Assembly (NCBI RefSeq): GCF_020905345.1 | Contig: NZ_JAJJMO010000001.1 | Coordinates: forward strand, 1,426,001 to 1,490,000 | Direction: 5' to 3' | Origin: Flavobacterium pisciphilum | Lineage (GTDB): Bacteria; Bacteroidota; Bacteroidia; Flavobacteriales; Flavobacteriaceae | DNA length: 64,000 nt | Shown: positions 25,472 to 35,041 of the stretch, one piece after another | Layout: each line of letters starts with the position of its first letter | Numbering within the stretch: the stretch's first letter is position 1 | The notes under the pieces: generated by a model | The model's database searches: none | What the model was told of the DNA's origin: nothing | What the model saw: the letters and a program-made list of their open reading frames with translations, nothing else | Translations under genes and position numbers: made by a program

Positions 25472-27211
25472 ATGAAAGTATTTCTGAATTTTATTTTTAT
25501 TTTTCTAATCGTCCACAATACAACTGGACAACAAACAAATAACACAAAAATAGAGAACTCTAAAGCGCTTTATGACATTCAAGATGATGTTCTGATAAAA
25601 ACCAAAGATGGAGCGTTAATTTCGGCCATTGTAGTTCGCAAGAAAGGAATAACTACACCTCAACCCGTTATTTTGCAATTTACAATTTACGTTCGTAATC
25701 GAGATATCAAAAGTTTAAAAGAAGCTGTAGATAATGGTTACATTGGAGTGATGGCCTATTCAAGAGGAAAAAGATTCAGTCCTGATGAAATAGCTCCTTA
25801 TGAACACGATGGTAAAGATGCTTACGATGTTATCGATTGGATAAGCAAGCAATCATGGTGTAATGGGAAAGTAGGAATGTATGGTGGTAGCTACAATGGA
25901 CTTACACAATGGGCATCAACAAAAAAACTACATCCTGCACTTAAAACAATTGTCCCCTATGTTGCCAACAGAGCTGGAATGGGGTTACCAATGGAAAATA
26001 GCATATTTATAAATCCAAATTACGAATGGACCTTTTATGTAACCAATAATAAAACATTAGATACCATTGTTGGGAATGACAGAAAACGTTTCCGAACAAT
26101 GCAAGACAAATGGTGGAACTCAGGTGTTGCTTACCGCAAAATTGACAGCATCGATGGGACACCAAATAAATACCTACAAAGATGGTTGTTGCACCCTGGA
26201 TATGATAAATACTGGCAAGACATGGTTCCATACAAAGAGGAATTTGCTCAAGTAAATATCCCTGTTCTCTCTTTTGATGGATATTATAATGATTCCCAAA
26301 TATCTAGTTTGTATTATTTAAGAGAACACGTTAAATACAATAAAAATGCGGAACATTATTTAATCATTGGACCATACGGGCACTTTGGTGCTCAAACAGG
26401 TGGAGATCCAATTTTAAACGAATACAAAGTCGATTCAATTGCCATAATTAATACTAAAAAAATCACTTACGAATGGTTTAATTATATTCTTAAAGGTGCT
26501 CCCAAACCTGCCATTTTAAAAGATAAAATAAATTATGAAGTAATGAGTGCTAATGAATGGAAACACTCCCCTTCATTGGAGAAAATGAGCAATGCTTCTC
26601 TAAAATTATATTTGACCGATACAAAATCGAAAGACAAATATTCATTATCAAATAAAAAACCAACCAAATCTGGGTATTTATCTCAAGAAGTGAATTTTGC
26701 CGACAGACAAATTAGCAATAACGATTATTATCCCGATCCAATAATCCGCAAAGAATTGGATACTATCAATGGGTATTTTTTTATAAGCGAACCATTTAAA
26801 GAGGCTATATCTGTTAACGGTTCTTTTGAAGGAGAAATTAAGGCTAGCATCAATAAAAAAGACATGGATATTGGTGTCGTGTTATATGAAGTTTTGCCTA
26901 ATGGCGAATACTTCCACTTGTCCTATTTTTTAGGTAGAGCTAGCTATGCAAAAGATATAACAACTCGAAATCTTCTAGTTCCAAATAAAATAGAATCTAT
27001 ACCTTTTACAAATACAAGGTTAGTAAGCAAACAATTAAGTAAAGGAAGCCGCTTGCTAGTTGTCATAAATGTAAATAAAAATGCTTACTCTCAATTAAAT
27101 TATGGGACTGGCAAAGATGTGAGTGACGAAACCATCAAAGATGCTAAAGAGCCTTTGAAAATAAAATGGTATAATGACAGTTTTGTTAAGATTCCAATCT
27201 GGAAAAATTAA
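25472..27211 (+). CDS. Secreted CocE/NonD-family hydrolase
   Basis: The 579-residue protein has a signal peptide (about 3-20). The X-prolyl dipeptidyl-peptidase/CocE core carries nucleophile S140 in GMYGGSYNG, the acid region SFDGYYNDSQ, and the histidine in IIGPYGHFGAQ. The C-terminal ~200 residues form the jelly-roll beta domain (PepX_C). Family members hydrolyse esters or acylated amines, such as cocaine esterase and alpha-amino acid ester hydrolases. The location is periplasmic or secreted, and the substrate is unknown. Confidence 0.9.
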   Translation: MKVFLNFIFIFLIVHNTTGQQTNNTKIENSKALYDIQDDVLIKTKDGALISAIVVRKKGITTPQPVILQFTIYVRNRDIKSLKEAVDNGYIGVMAYSRGKRFSPDEIAPYEHDGKDAYDVIDWISKQSWCNGKVGMYGGSYNGLTQWASTKKLHPALKTIVPYVANRAGMGLPMENSIFINPNYEWTFYVTNNKTLDTIVGNDRKRFRTMQDKWWNSGVAYRKIDSIDGTPNKYLQRWLLHPGYDKYWQDMVPYKEEFAQVNIPVLSFDGYYNDSQISSLYYLREHVKYNKNAEHYLIIGPYGHFGAQTGGDPILNEYKVDSIAIINTKKITYEWFNYILKGAPKPAILKDKINYEVMSANEWKHSPSLEKMSNASLKLYLTDTKSKDKYSLSNKKPTKSGYLSQEVNFADRQISNNDYYPDPIIRKELDTINGYFFISEPFKEAISVNGSFEGEIKASINKKDMDIGVVLYEVLPNGEYFHLSYFLGRASYAKDITTRNLLVPNKIESIPFTNTRLVSKQLSKGSRLLVVINVNKNAYSQLNYGTGKDVSDETIKDAKEPLKIKWYNDSFVKIPIWKN

Positions 27212-27292
27212 GCGATGTAAAAAAATATATTTCTTAACTTCGTTATCTACATAAAAAGCTACTGTAAATTAAGTAACCAACAACTAATTCTT

Positions 27293-28051
27293 ATGGCATG
27301 GAATCCTGAAAAATATAACGAATTTAAAACTCTTCGATACAAACCTTTCTTTGATTTGGCTGCCCATATTTTGGACAAACCAAATATCAACGTTATTGAT
27401 TTAGGTTGTGGAACTGGTGAGTTAACAAATATGCTATCTGAGAGACTTACCAATCCTACTGTAAAAGGTATCGACTCTTCAGAAGAAATGCTGGAAAAAG
27501 CCAAAGAATTCTCTTCAATACAGTTTGAACAAAAAACAATCGAAGAACAAATTAATACCGGAGAAAAATGGGATTTAATTTTTGCTAATGCTTCCATTCA
27601 ATGGGTCGATAATCATGAACTCTTATTCCCTAAAATTATAGCACTATTAAATCCAGACGGACAACTTGCCATTCAGATGCCATGTCAGAATGAAAATTTA
27701 CTCAACCAAATTGTAATCGACTTAGTGCAAGAAGAACCATATCGAACTGCTCTTAATAATTGGAAACGACTATCTCCTGTGCTTACAATGGATGATTATG
27801 CGCAGATTTTATTCGAAAATGGAGGAACAGACATCATTATCTACCAAAAGGTATATCCTATGATAGCCAAATCACATGACGAATTATATGAGTTTATCTC
27901 AGGCTCAACATTAGTTCCTTATTTTGAGAGATTCGAAGAGTCAATTAAAAATCAATTCATCAAAGAATTTAAAAATAGAATCGAAAAAAGGTTTAGCAAA
28001 ACACCTTCATTATATGCATTTAAAAGAATCCTTTTGTATGCACGATTCTAA
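27293..28051 (+). CDS. Methyltransferase resembling trans-aconitate 2-methyltransferase
   Basis: The 252-residue class I methyltransferase begins AWNPEKYNEFKTLRYKPFFD, a start shared with Tam. Motif I is VIDLGCGTGELTNML, the acid is in VKGIDSSEEM, and WDLIFANASIQWV follows. Tam methylates trans-aconitate at the 6-carboxyl group. The similarity in the N-terminal block makes this plausible, but it is not proven. It lies 19 nt upstream of the SRPBCC gene, so probably in one unit. Confidence 0.85.
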   Translation: MAWNPEKYNEFKTLRYKPFFDLAAHILDKPNINVIDLGCGTGELTNMLSERLTNPTVKGIDSSEEMLEKAKEFSSIQFEQKTIEEQINTGEKWDLIFANASIQWVDNHELLFPKIIALLNPDGQLAIQMPCQNENLLNQIVIDLVQEEPYRTALNNWKRLSPVLTMDDYAQILFENGGTDIIIYQKVYPMIAKSHDELYEFISGSTLVPYFERFEESIKNQFIKEFKNRIEKRFSKTPSLYAFKRILLYARF

Positions 28052-28069
28052 ACTATAACAATAAAAACG

Positions 28070-28540
28070 TTGATTATGAATAGCAATCCAAAATCTGTTG
28101 AAGCTCAAATGCTAATCAGAAAACCCGCAGCAATTGTTTTTAATGCCTTTATAGATCCTAGTATCACCAAGCACTTTTGGTTTACAAAAGGAAGTGACAA
28201 ACTAGTTGTTGGTAAAAACATAATATGGGAATGGGAGATGTATAATGTATCCTCCACTGTTTTTGTAAAAGAAATTATCGAAAACGAAAAAATTTCTATC
28301 GAATGGAATGACCCCAAAACAACTGTCGATTTTGAATTCAAAAAAATAAGTGAGGACACCACTTATGTCGTTATTAAAAACTATGGTTTTAATAAAGAAG
28401 GTGACGAACTCTTAAACAGTATAAAAGATTCTACTGGAGGATTTACTACTGTGCTCGATGGATTAAAAGCCTATTTAGAACACAATATCAACCTAAACCT
28501 TATAGCAGATAAATTTCCAAAAGAAGCTTTTAACAAATAA
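28070..28540 (+). CDS. SRPBCC-family (AHSA1-like) protein
   Basis: The 156-residue protein has the START/Bet v1-like pattern. It opens VEAQMLIRKPAAIVFNAFIDPSI, continues with a beta-rich middle (WEWEMYNVSSTVFVKEI) and ends with the long C-terminal helix GGFTTVLDGLKAYLEH. Members bind hydrophobic ligands or act on signalling; the function is unknown. An alternative start lies two codons in. Methyltransferase genes lie on both sides. Confidence 0.85.
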   Translation: MIMNSNPKSVEAQMLIRKPAAIVFNAFIDPSITKHFWFTKGSDKLVVGKNIIWEWEMYNVSSTVFVKEIIENEKISIEWNDPKTTVDFEFKKISEDTTYVVIKNYGFNKEGDELLNSIKDSTGGFTTVLDGLKAYLEHNINLNLIADKFPKEAFNK

Positions 28541-28574
28541 AAAAAACAGCATCTAATTATACCTAAAAGAAAAA

Positions 28575-29375
28575 ATGAGTCTAGAAAATAATTATATCGA
28601 AGTAAACAAACAATCTTGGAACAGCCGAGTAGAGTCGCATCTTAAATCTGAATTCTATGATATAGAAGGTTTTCTAAAAGGAAATACTTCCCTAAATAGT
28701 ATCGAATTAGAGCTACTTGGAGATGTAAAAGGAAAATCAATTTTACATTTGCAATGTCATTTTGGTCAAGATACCATATCTCTAGCTAGACTTGGCGCAA
28801 ATGTTACTGGAGTCGATTTGTCTGATAAAGCAATTGATAGTGCAAATAATCTAGCAAAAGAAGCAAATGTAGAAGCTTCATTTATATGTTGTGATATCTA
28901 TGATTTACCAAATCATCTAAATAAAAAATATGATATTGTATTTACAAGTTACGGAGCGATTCCATGGCTACCAGACTTAGATAGATGGGCTAAATTAATT
29001 TCGACTTTTCTTAATCCAAATGGTAAATTAGTCTTTGCCGAATTTCATCCTGTTGTTTGGATGTTTGATGATAATTTTGAGAAAGTAACCTATAATTATT
29101 TCAATTCAGAGGCAATAATAGAAACTCAAGAAGGGACATACGCTGATAGAGATGCTCCAATACAATTAGAATATGTATGTTGGAACCATGGCATGAGCGA
29201 AGTTGTGAACAGCTTAATTAAAAACGGGCTTGAACTAAATTCTCTTAATGAATTTGATTACTCCCCTTATGATTGTTTCAATAATACAGTTGAATTTGAG
29301 CCAAAGAAATATAGAATAAAACAACTCGATAATAAAATTCCAATGGTTTATTCAATACTGGCTACAAAAAAATAG
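28575..29375 (+). CDS. Class I SAM-dependent methyltransferase
   Basis: The 266-residue protein begins NNYIEVNKQSWNSRVESHLK. The SAM motif is SILHLQCHFGQDTISLARLG, in which the usual GxGxG is replaced by QCHFGQ. The acid is in VTGVDLSDKAI, followed by YDIVFTSYGAI. This variant with HLQCHFGQD is a recognisable subgroup in Bacteroidota and Firmicutes. The substrate is unknown. It is the fourth methyltransferase of the accessory stretch. Confidence 0.87.
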   Translation: MSLENNYIEVNKQSWNSRVESHLKSEFYDIEGFLKGNTSLNSIELELLGDVKGKSILHLQCHFGQDTISLARLGANVTGVDLSDKAIDSANNLAKEANVEASFICCDIYDLPNHLNKKYDIVFTSYGAIPWLPDLDRWAKLISTFLNPNGKLVFAEFHPVVWMFDDNFEKVTYNYFNSEAIIETQEGTYADRDAPIQLEYVCWNHGMSEVVNSLIKNGLELNSLNEFDYSPYDCFNNTVEFEPKKYRIKQLDNKIPMVYSILATKK

Positions 29376-29403
29376 TAATTCAAAAAATATAACTTTCTAC
29401 AAT

Positions 29404-29829
29404 ATGCAAACAACAATTGGACTTCTTTTATTCTTGATCTTTTTATTTTTGTCTATAATTCATGTCTATTGGGGATTAGGTGGAAAATGGGGAAACGATG
29501 CTGCTATTCCAACAAATGAAAACAATGAAAAAGTAATTAATCCAAAACTAAAAGAATGCATGGTTGTTGCCATTGTGCTCCTGTTATTTTGCTTATTGGT
29601 CTTAAAGAAATCAGAAATGATACTCTTTAACATACCTAGTTGGTTACAAGAATATGGTCTTTTAAGTATTTCAATACTATTCATCGTCAGAGCTATTGGA
29701 GACTTTAAATATGTGGGCTTTTTCAAAAAAATTAAAACAACAAAATTTGCACAAATGGACACAAAATATTTCTCTCCATTGTGTTTACTAATTGCAATTT
29801 TAGGAATAACATTAACAACAATAACATAA
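29404..29829 (+). CDS. DUF3995 membrane protein
   Basis: The 141-residue protein has four predicted membrane helices. The motif IHVYWGLGGKWG after helix 1 and the late VRAIGDFKYVGFFKK are the DUF3995 signature. The function is unknown. It follows the methyltransferase by 28 nt. Confidence 0.87.
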   Translation: MQTTIGLLLFLIFLFLSIIHVYWGLGGKWGNDAAIPTNENNEKVINPKLKECMVVAIVLLLFCLLVLKKSEMILFNIPSWLQEYGLLSISILFIVRAIGDFKYVGFFKKIKTTKFAQMDTKYFSPLCLLIAILGITLTTIT

Positions 29830-29838
29830 TTTTCGAGT

Positions 29839-29846
29839 TACTTTTG
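29839..29846 (+). promoter_or_regulatory. Bacteroidota -7 promoter box
   Basis: TACTTTTG matches TAnnTTTG and lies 33 nt before the GyrI-like gene. Confidence 0.4.
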
Positions 29847-29879
29847 CATAGAATAACAGTATAAATTGAAATAAAACAA

Positions 29880-30335
29880 ATGGAACAAATTACTATCGAT
29901 ACTTTTTTTATTATAGGATTATCAGTGAGAACTACAAATGAAAACGGACAATCTGGAACTGATATTCCAGCACTTTGGAATAAATTCATGACTGAAAATA
30001 CAATCGAAAACATTCCTAATAAAATTGATAATTCTATTTATTGTATCTATACCGAATACGAGAAAGATTACACAAAACCATATACCACAATTTTGGGATG
30101 TAAAGTTTCAACTTTAGACAATATCCCAAATGGAATGATTGGTAAAACAATCGAGAAAGAAACGTATAACCAATATATTGCGGAAGGGAATTTATCCGAA
30201 GGTGTAGTATTTCAGAAATGGACAGAAATATGGAATTCTGACCTCAATAGAAAATATACTGCTGATTTTGAAATATACGGAGAAAATGCATCCAATCCAG
30301 AAAATGCAATAGTTCCTATTTTTATAGCTATTTAA
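29880..30335 (+). CDS. GyrI-like / effector-binding domain protein
   Basis: The 151-residue stand-alone domain resembles the effector-binding domain of AraC/MerR regulators (GyrI/SOUL-like, Cass2 type). It opens ITIDTFFIIGLSVRTTNENG and continues with IPALWNKFMTEN, IYCIYTEYEKDYTKPYTTILG and the terminal YTADFEIYGENA. No DNA-binding part is attached. It probably binds a small hydrophobic or cationic ligand, as a sink or enzyme. It lies directly upstream of a Crp-family regulator. Confidence 0.83.
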   Translation: MEQITIDTFFIIGLSVRTTNENGQSGTDIPALWNKFMTENTIENIPNKIDNSIYCIYTEYEKDYTKPYTTILGCKVSTLDNIPNGMIGKTIEKETYNQYIAEGNLSEGVVFQKWTEIWNSDLNRKYTADFEIYGENASNPENAIVPIFIAI

Positions 30336-30358
30336 TAAATCATATCTAAAAACAAATA

Positions 30359-30931
30359 ATGCAACCAAAACTAATTGACCATATAAAAAAGTACGTCAAA
30401 CTTAATGATGAGCAAACTCAATTAGTTTTGGATAACATAAAACCCATAACTCTAAAAAAGAAAAACTTTTTACTAGAAGAAGGACAAGTATGTTCTTCTA
30501 TTTATTTTGTAGAAAAAGGGTGTTTGCGTTTCTTTTTTATCAATGATAAAGGAGTCGAACAAATTACACAATTTGCAATCGAAAATTGGTGGATTACCGA
30601 TTATATGAGTTTTGATACACAATCACCATCACAGTTTTATCTCCAAGCAGTAGAAAACACTACAGTGTATGCTTTTGATCACCAGAAGCAAGAAAAAGTA
30701 TTTGACCAGTTACCACAACTAGAACGCTACTTCCGACTCGTTTTGCACCGAGCCTATTCGGCATCACAAATACGAATAAAATATTTATACGATTATTCGA
30801 AAGAAGAGAGTTACCAACATTTCTCTTCTAAGTTTCCCGAATTTATTCAACGAATTCCACAGTATATGCTGGCTTCTTACTTAAATTTGACCCCTGAATA
30901 TTTAAGCGAAATCAGAAAAAAGAATTCATAA
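30359..30931 (+). CDS. Crp/Fnr-family transcriptional regulator
   Basis: The 190-residue regulator has a cyclic-nucleotide-binding-like barrel (about 25-120, with VEKGCLRFFFINDKGVEQ). The C-terminal helix-turn-helix is MLASYLNLTPEYLSEIRK, the common flavobacterial variant. The ligand is unknown. It is followed 81 nt downstream by an AhpD-like gene with its own -7 box, a frequent neighbour pair in which the regulator likely controls the enzyme. Confidence 0.88.
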   Translation: MQPKLIDHIKKYVKLNDEQTQLVLDNIKPITLKKKNFLLEEGQVCSSIYFVEKGCLRFFFINDKGVEQITQFAIENWWITDYMSFDTQSPSQFYLQAVENTTVYAFDHQKQEKVFDQLPQLERYFRLVLHRAYSASQIRIKYLYDYSKEESYQHFSSKFPEFIQRIPQYMLASYLNLTPEYLSEIRKKNS

Positions 30932-30978
30932 AAACTCATTTCTTAAACCAGCTTAAGTTTTTTTGATTTTCATCTAAA

Positions 30979-30986
30979 TACCTTTG
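30979..30986 (+). promoter_or_regulatory. Bacteroidota -7 promoter box
   Basis: TACCTTTG matches TAnnTTTG and lies 26 nt before the AhpD-like start. A TTTTG lies 13 nt upstream, shorter than usual. Confidence 0.45.
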
Positions 30987-31012
30987 TCTTATAATATTAA
31001 AACAAAGAAATT

Positions 31013-31459
31013 ATGAGCAATCGAATCAAAATCGCACAAACCCAGCCTGCAGCAGTAAAAGCAATAGCAGGTCTAAATGTTTATTTGCAATCAACTTCAT
31101 TAACAAACACTCATCACGAATTAATAAAGATCAGATCTTCACAAATAAATGGTTGTGCATATTGCATTGACATGCATACAAAAGATGCACGCAAATATGG
31201 AGAAACAGAACAACGTATTTATTTATTAAATGCTTGGAGAGAAGTTGATTTTTACACTGAAGAAGAAAAAGCAATTTTAGCTTTAACTGAAGAAATTACA
31301 TTAATAAGTAATGGAGGTGTTACGAATGAAACCTATCAAAAAGCAGCTAGCTTATTTGATGAAAATTACCTTTCCCAAATTATAATGGCAATTATCACAA
31401 TAAATGCTTGGAACAGAGTTGCGGTAACAACCGAAATGAAACCACAATTAAGTTACTAA
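31013..31459 (+). CDS. Carboxymuconolactone decarboxylase / AhpD-like peroxidase
   Basis: The 148-residue protein has the AhpD-type active site C48-AY-C51 with H55, in INGCAYCIDMHT. This favours alkylhydroperoxidase or disulfide-reductase activity over decarboxylation. The C-terminal helix IIMAIITINAWNRVAV is typical of the family. It probably responds to oxidative or electrophile stress under the upstream Crp-family regulator. It ends at a strong terminator, which closes the accessory stretch. Confidence 0.9.
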   Translation: MSNRIKIAQTQPAAVKAIAGLNVYLQSTSLTNTHHELIKIRSSQINGCAYCIDMHTKDARKYGETEQRIYLLNAWREVDFYTEEEKAILALTEEITLISNGGVTNETYQKAASLFDENYLSQIIMAIITINAWNRVAVTTEMKPQLSY

Positions 31460-31490
31460 TAGCTTTAAAAACCCATATTACTCCTATCAT

Positions 31491-31530
31491 AAACTCATCT
31501 AAAACCTTGAAGTTTAGATGAGTTTTTTTA
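31491..31530 (+). terminator. Intrinsic terminator
   Basis: AAACTCATCTAAA pairs perfectly with TTTAGATGAGTTT (13 bp), followed by a T-run. Confidence 0.92.
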
Positions 31531-31689
31531 TGTAAAAAAATTAAGAGCCTATTTCTATACATAAGCAAAATATTATAAACAATATTTTTTACATTATTAT
31601 TTTATTGCCAAATTATTAAAATTAAATACAAATTTTAATAAATACGCAACATTAACAATTTATCATTTAAATTCATTGCATTATTCAAT

Positions 31690-31697
31690 TATCTTTG
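31690..31697 (+). promoter_or_regulatory. Bacteroidota -7 box of sdaA
   Basis: TATCTTTG is a full match to TAnnTTTG, 21 nt before the sdaA start codon. Confidence 0.5.
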
Positions 31698-31718
31698 TGT
31701 AAATAAAATTATAGTATA

Positions 31719-33146
31719 ATGGAAGAATGTATATCGGTTTTTGATATGCTTAAGATTGGTGTAGGACCTTCAAGTTCGCACACTCTAGGACCTTGGCGTG
31801 CAGCAGAACGTTTTCTTGCTGAATTAAAAAGTGAAAATCTGTTTTCTCAAATCACTCGTGTAAAAGTAGATTTGTATGGTTCTCTTTCCTTAACCGGAAA
31901 AGGACATGCTACAGATCTAGCAGTTATGTTAGGATTAAGCGGTCAAGATCCCGAATATATCCCAATAAATGATATTGCTGGAATTATCAAATCTATCGAA
32001 GAAACCAATACAATTGTACTTGGAAACGAGATTACAATTCCGTTTTTCTTTTTGCAAGACATTGTTTTTAATAAAGAGTTCTTGCCTTTTCATGCTAATG
32101 GTTTAAAATTTACAGCTTACGACCAAAATGATTCTGAGTATGAATCTATTTTCTATTCTATTGGAGGAGGCTTTGTAGTAAAAGAAGAGCGTGAAAATGC
32201 TAAAATTAAATCGGAGATAAAATGTGCTTTTCCATTTCCTATACAAAACGCTGCAGAACTTTTAAATTATACCGTTACTCAAAACAAATCCATTTCGGAA
32301 ATTGTTTATGAGAATGAAAAATCAATGCGTTCCGAAGAATTCATTAATAACGAATTAATGCGTATTTGGAATACAATGCTAGAATGCATGTATATTGGTT
32401 GTCACTCTGAAGGAATACTTCCGGGTGGATTAAATGTACGTCGTAGAGCATTTGATATGCATCAAAACCTCATCGGTTTATCTAACTACAATTCTCCACA
32501 AACATGGTTAGAAGAAATAAGAAAAACCGAAGTTAAATTTCGTCAAATCCTAAAATGGGTAAGCTGCTTTGCACTTGCAGTAAACGAAGTAAACGCTGCA
32601 TTAGGTCGTGTAGTAACTGCACCAACTAATGGAAGTGCTGGTGTAATTCCTGCCGTTTTAATGTATTATTTAGTAATCGAAAATCATAACGCAGGCGAAA
32701 AAGAAATCAAACAATTCTTGATGGTAGCTGGCGAAATAGGAAGTATATTCAAAAAAGGGTCTACAATTTCTGCCGCAATGGGTGGTTGTCAAGCTGAAAT
32801 TGGTGTTTCATCATCAATGGCTGCAGCAGCACTTTGCGAACTAATGGGCGGAACTCCTGCACAAGTTTTAATGGCTGCCGAAATCGCTATGGAACATCAC
32901 TTAGGTTTAACCTGCGATCCTATCGGAGGCTTAGTTCAGATTCCGTGTATCGAAAGAAACACAATGGGAGCAATAAAAGCTATCAACGCAGCTGAATTAG
33001 CTCTAGAAACTGATTCAAAAAATGCAAAAGTGCCTCTTGATAAAGTTATCGATACTATGTGGCAAACTGCAAAAGATATGAATTCAAAATATAAAGAAAC
33101 TTCTGAAGGAGGATTAGCAATTGCTGTGAATATGGCGGATTGTTAA
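31719..33146 (+). CDS. sdaA: L-serine ammonia-lyase (iron-sulfur)
   Basis: The 475-residue enzyme deaminates L-serine to pyruvate and ammonia using a [4Fe-4S] cluster. It is the single-chain form. The N-terminal beta domain ([20 protein letters not shown]) is followed by the alpha domain with [33 protein letters not shown] and [19 protein letters not shown]. The cluster-ligand cysteines lie in these last blocks. It is monocistronic with a -7 box and shares a bidirectional terminator with the convergent kinase gene. Confidence 0.95.
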   Translation: MEECISVFDMLKIGVGPSSSHTLGPWRAAERFLAELKSENLFSQITRVKVDLYGSLSLTGKGHATDLAVMLGLSGQDPEYIPINDIAGIIKSIEETNTIVLGNEITIPFFFLQDIVFNKEFLPFHANGLKFTAYDQNDSEYESIFYSIGGGFVVKEERENAKIKSEIKCAFPFPIQNAAELLNYTVTQNKSISEIVYENEKSMRSEEFINNELMRIWNTMLECMYIGCHSEGILPGGLNVRRRAFDMHQNLIGLSNYNSPQTWLEEIRKTEVKFRQILKWVSCFALAVNEVNAALGRVVTAPTNGSAGVIPAVLMYYLVIENHNAGEKEIKQFLMVAGEIGSIFKKGSTISAAMGGCQAEIGVSSSMAAAALCELMGGTPAQVLMAAEIAMEHHLGLTCDPIGGLVQIPCIERNTMGAIKAINAAELALETDSKNAKVPLDKVIDTMWQTAKDMNSKYKETSEGGLAIAVNMADC

Positions 33147-33149
33147 TAT

Positions 33150-33216
33150 GTGAAACGTTTTCAGTAAAAAGTAATCCGTATTATCGGCTATTCACTTTTT
33201 ACTGAAAACTTTTTAC
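33150..33216. terminator. Bidirectional terminator
   Basis: A perfect 16-bp inverted repeat (33157-33172 with 33194-33209, containing TTTTCAGTAAAAAGT) has a 21-nt loop and T/A runs on both sides. It lies between the convergent sdaA and histidine kinase genes. Confidence 0.75.
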
Positions 33217-33221
33217 TTTAA

Positions 33222-34940
33222 TTATGCTTTAACCAATTTAAACCAGAAAGAGCTACCAAGTCCTAATTCGCTTTCTACACCAATTGTTCCATTTTGTGCT
33301 TCAATAAATTCTTTACTTATCGATAGACCTAATCCTGTTCCTGATTTATGACTTCCGGGAATTTGAAAAAACTTATCGAATACTTTAGACTTATAGTGAC
33401 TATCGATTCCTTTTCCGGTATCTACAACCTCAAAAACAATCTGATTTTTTTCTTTTTTTAGTTTAACTGTAATGCTACTTTTTTCATATGAATACCGAAT
33501 TGCATTCGTCAAGAAATTAATCATCACCCAAGTCGTTTTCTCAGAATCAGCTTTTATATCTACAAGGTTGGGTTCGCTTTCAATAATAAGTTCAATTTGT
33601 TTTTGTTCGGCTTGTACTTTCACAGCCTCAATCGCATATTCAATTACTTTATACGGGCTACATTGCCCAATATTAAGCTTGATATTACCTGTTTCTAGTT
33701 GTGCCAAGTCTAGCAATTCACCTGTAATTTTAAGCAAGCGTTGACTGTCATCCTTAATACTATCAATTAATTGTTTTTGCTCCTCATTGATGCTACCTGT
33801 ATTTGGTTTTTCTAATAATTGAAGACTTAATTTAATTGATGAGATAGGTGTTTTTAACTCGTGAGAGACTGTTGCTATAAAATTGGTTTTTGCAAAATCA
33901 AGCTCTTTAAACAGTGTTATATTTCGTAAAATAATTACTTCTCCTATATTAATCGATTCGTCCTCTCCCGTTGGAGTAATTGCAATATTAACTTTCTCTT
34001 TATCAAAATAACTTTCTTTCCCATCGGCAAAAATCTTCATCGGATGTGCTTTGGTACTTTCCATATCATTGATAATTAAAGATTTCATCAAGTCATTTTT
34101 TAAAGCTAAAGTGGTAGCCAATTCACCGATTACCTCTTCAGATTTCATTCCAATAATCTTAAGTGCTTCATCATTTACAAACAAAACTGTCCCTTGATTA
34201 TCCAGCCCAATTATTGGGTCATGCATATTATTTATCAAAGTCTCTAATCGTTTCTTCTCAAATGATAACTTATATAAATTACTATCATGATATTCCTTGA
34301 GCTTCTCTGCCATTGTATTAAACGATTTTGCTAAATCACCAAACTCATTATGATTCAGAAAATGCACGCGTTCCAAATAGTTTTTATTGGCAATTTGTTT
34401 AATACTCTCCGTCAATTCTTTAATTGGATTTGCAATATTGTTGGGCAAATTAATCAATAAATTAAATGCAATCAAAAAACAAAGTGTACCAACAATTGCA
34501 ATAGAAAAATTAGCAGTTTCAGCAGTTTTCTTTGCAATATCACCTTTCAGTTTCATTGCATCCATATTGAGTTTCATAATAGCGAAAATATCTTGGCGCA
34601 CCTGACTTTTTAATGTCTCGTTATTCCAATTATTTTCTAGCTTGTTAAAACTTTCCTGTAAATTTCTTGTTGCTTTATCTTCACCATTTTCGGTCACATT
34701 AGCAATTTGCTTTGTCAAATTATCTTTAAAAAAAACAATTGATTTATTTTCAGTATCATTTGCCACATCAAGTGAAGTCAGCATATTCCTAGAATATTCT
34801 AATGTGTTATAATTTGCTTTCAAAATATTTTCAGTGTCCTCTTTTATCAAAAAAATATAAAAGGCGCTTACTAATGAAAGAATAATTATCATTAAAAATA
34901 ATAATCCAACACCCAGATTTAATTTTGTTTTAATTTTCAT
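33222..34940 (-). CDS. Membrane histidine kinase of the kdp locus (HAMP-PAS-HisKA-HATPase)
   Basis: The 572-residue kinase has two membrane helices (about 8-30 and 148-168) around a helical periplasmic region. A HAMP domain (about 168-222), a PAS domain (about 232-350), HisKA with H360 in TVSHELKTP, and a HATPase domain (NFLTNAIRYS, DTGKGI, GTGLGLSI) follow. It lies downstream of the gene for the KdpD sensor half. I infer it supplies the kinase activity missing there, and signals to the sigma54-type regulator at the other end of the locus. Confidence 0.88.
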   Translation of the reverse strand: MKIKTKLNLGVGLLFLMIIILSLVSAFYIFLIKEDTENILKANYNTLEYSRNMLTSLDVANDTENKSIVFFKDNLTKQIANVTENGEDKATRNLQESFNKLENNWNNETLKSQVRQDIFAIMKLNMDAMKLKGDIAKKTAETANFSIAIVGTLCFLIAFNLLINLPNNIANPIKELTESIKQIANKNYLERVHFLNHNEFGDLAKSFNTMAEKLKEYHDSNLYKLSFEKKRLETLINNMHDPIIGLDNQGTVLFVNDEALKIIGMKSEEVIGELATTLALKNDLMKSLIINDMESTKAHPMKIFADGKESYFDKEKVNIAITPTGEDESINIGEVIILRNITLFKELDFAKTNFIATVSHELKTPISSIKLSLQLLEKPNTGSINEEQKQLIDSIKDDSQRLLKITGELLDLAQLETGNIKLNIGQCSPYKVIEYAIEAVKVQAEQKQIELIIESEPNLVDIKADSEKTTWVMINFLTNAIRYSYEKSSITVKLKKEKNQIVFEVVDTGKGIDSHYKSKVFDKFFQIPGSHKSGTGLGLSISKEFIEAQNGTIGVESELGLGSSFWFKLVKA

Positions 34941-35041
34941 GAAATTAATTTTGTGAAAGTTTTTTGTAAATGGTAAAACGAACTTTTAATCCCTATCCTA
35001 TTTATGGCGGCTATTTTATATTTCTTATAAAACATCTCCCT

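Noticed and set aside
9400..31530. Integron-type gene-cassette array
   Set aside because: Many spacers are under 30 nt, too short for attC sites. I saw no RYYYAAC/GTTRRRY pairs and no integrase gene in the window.
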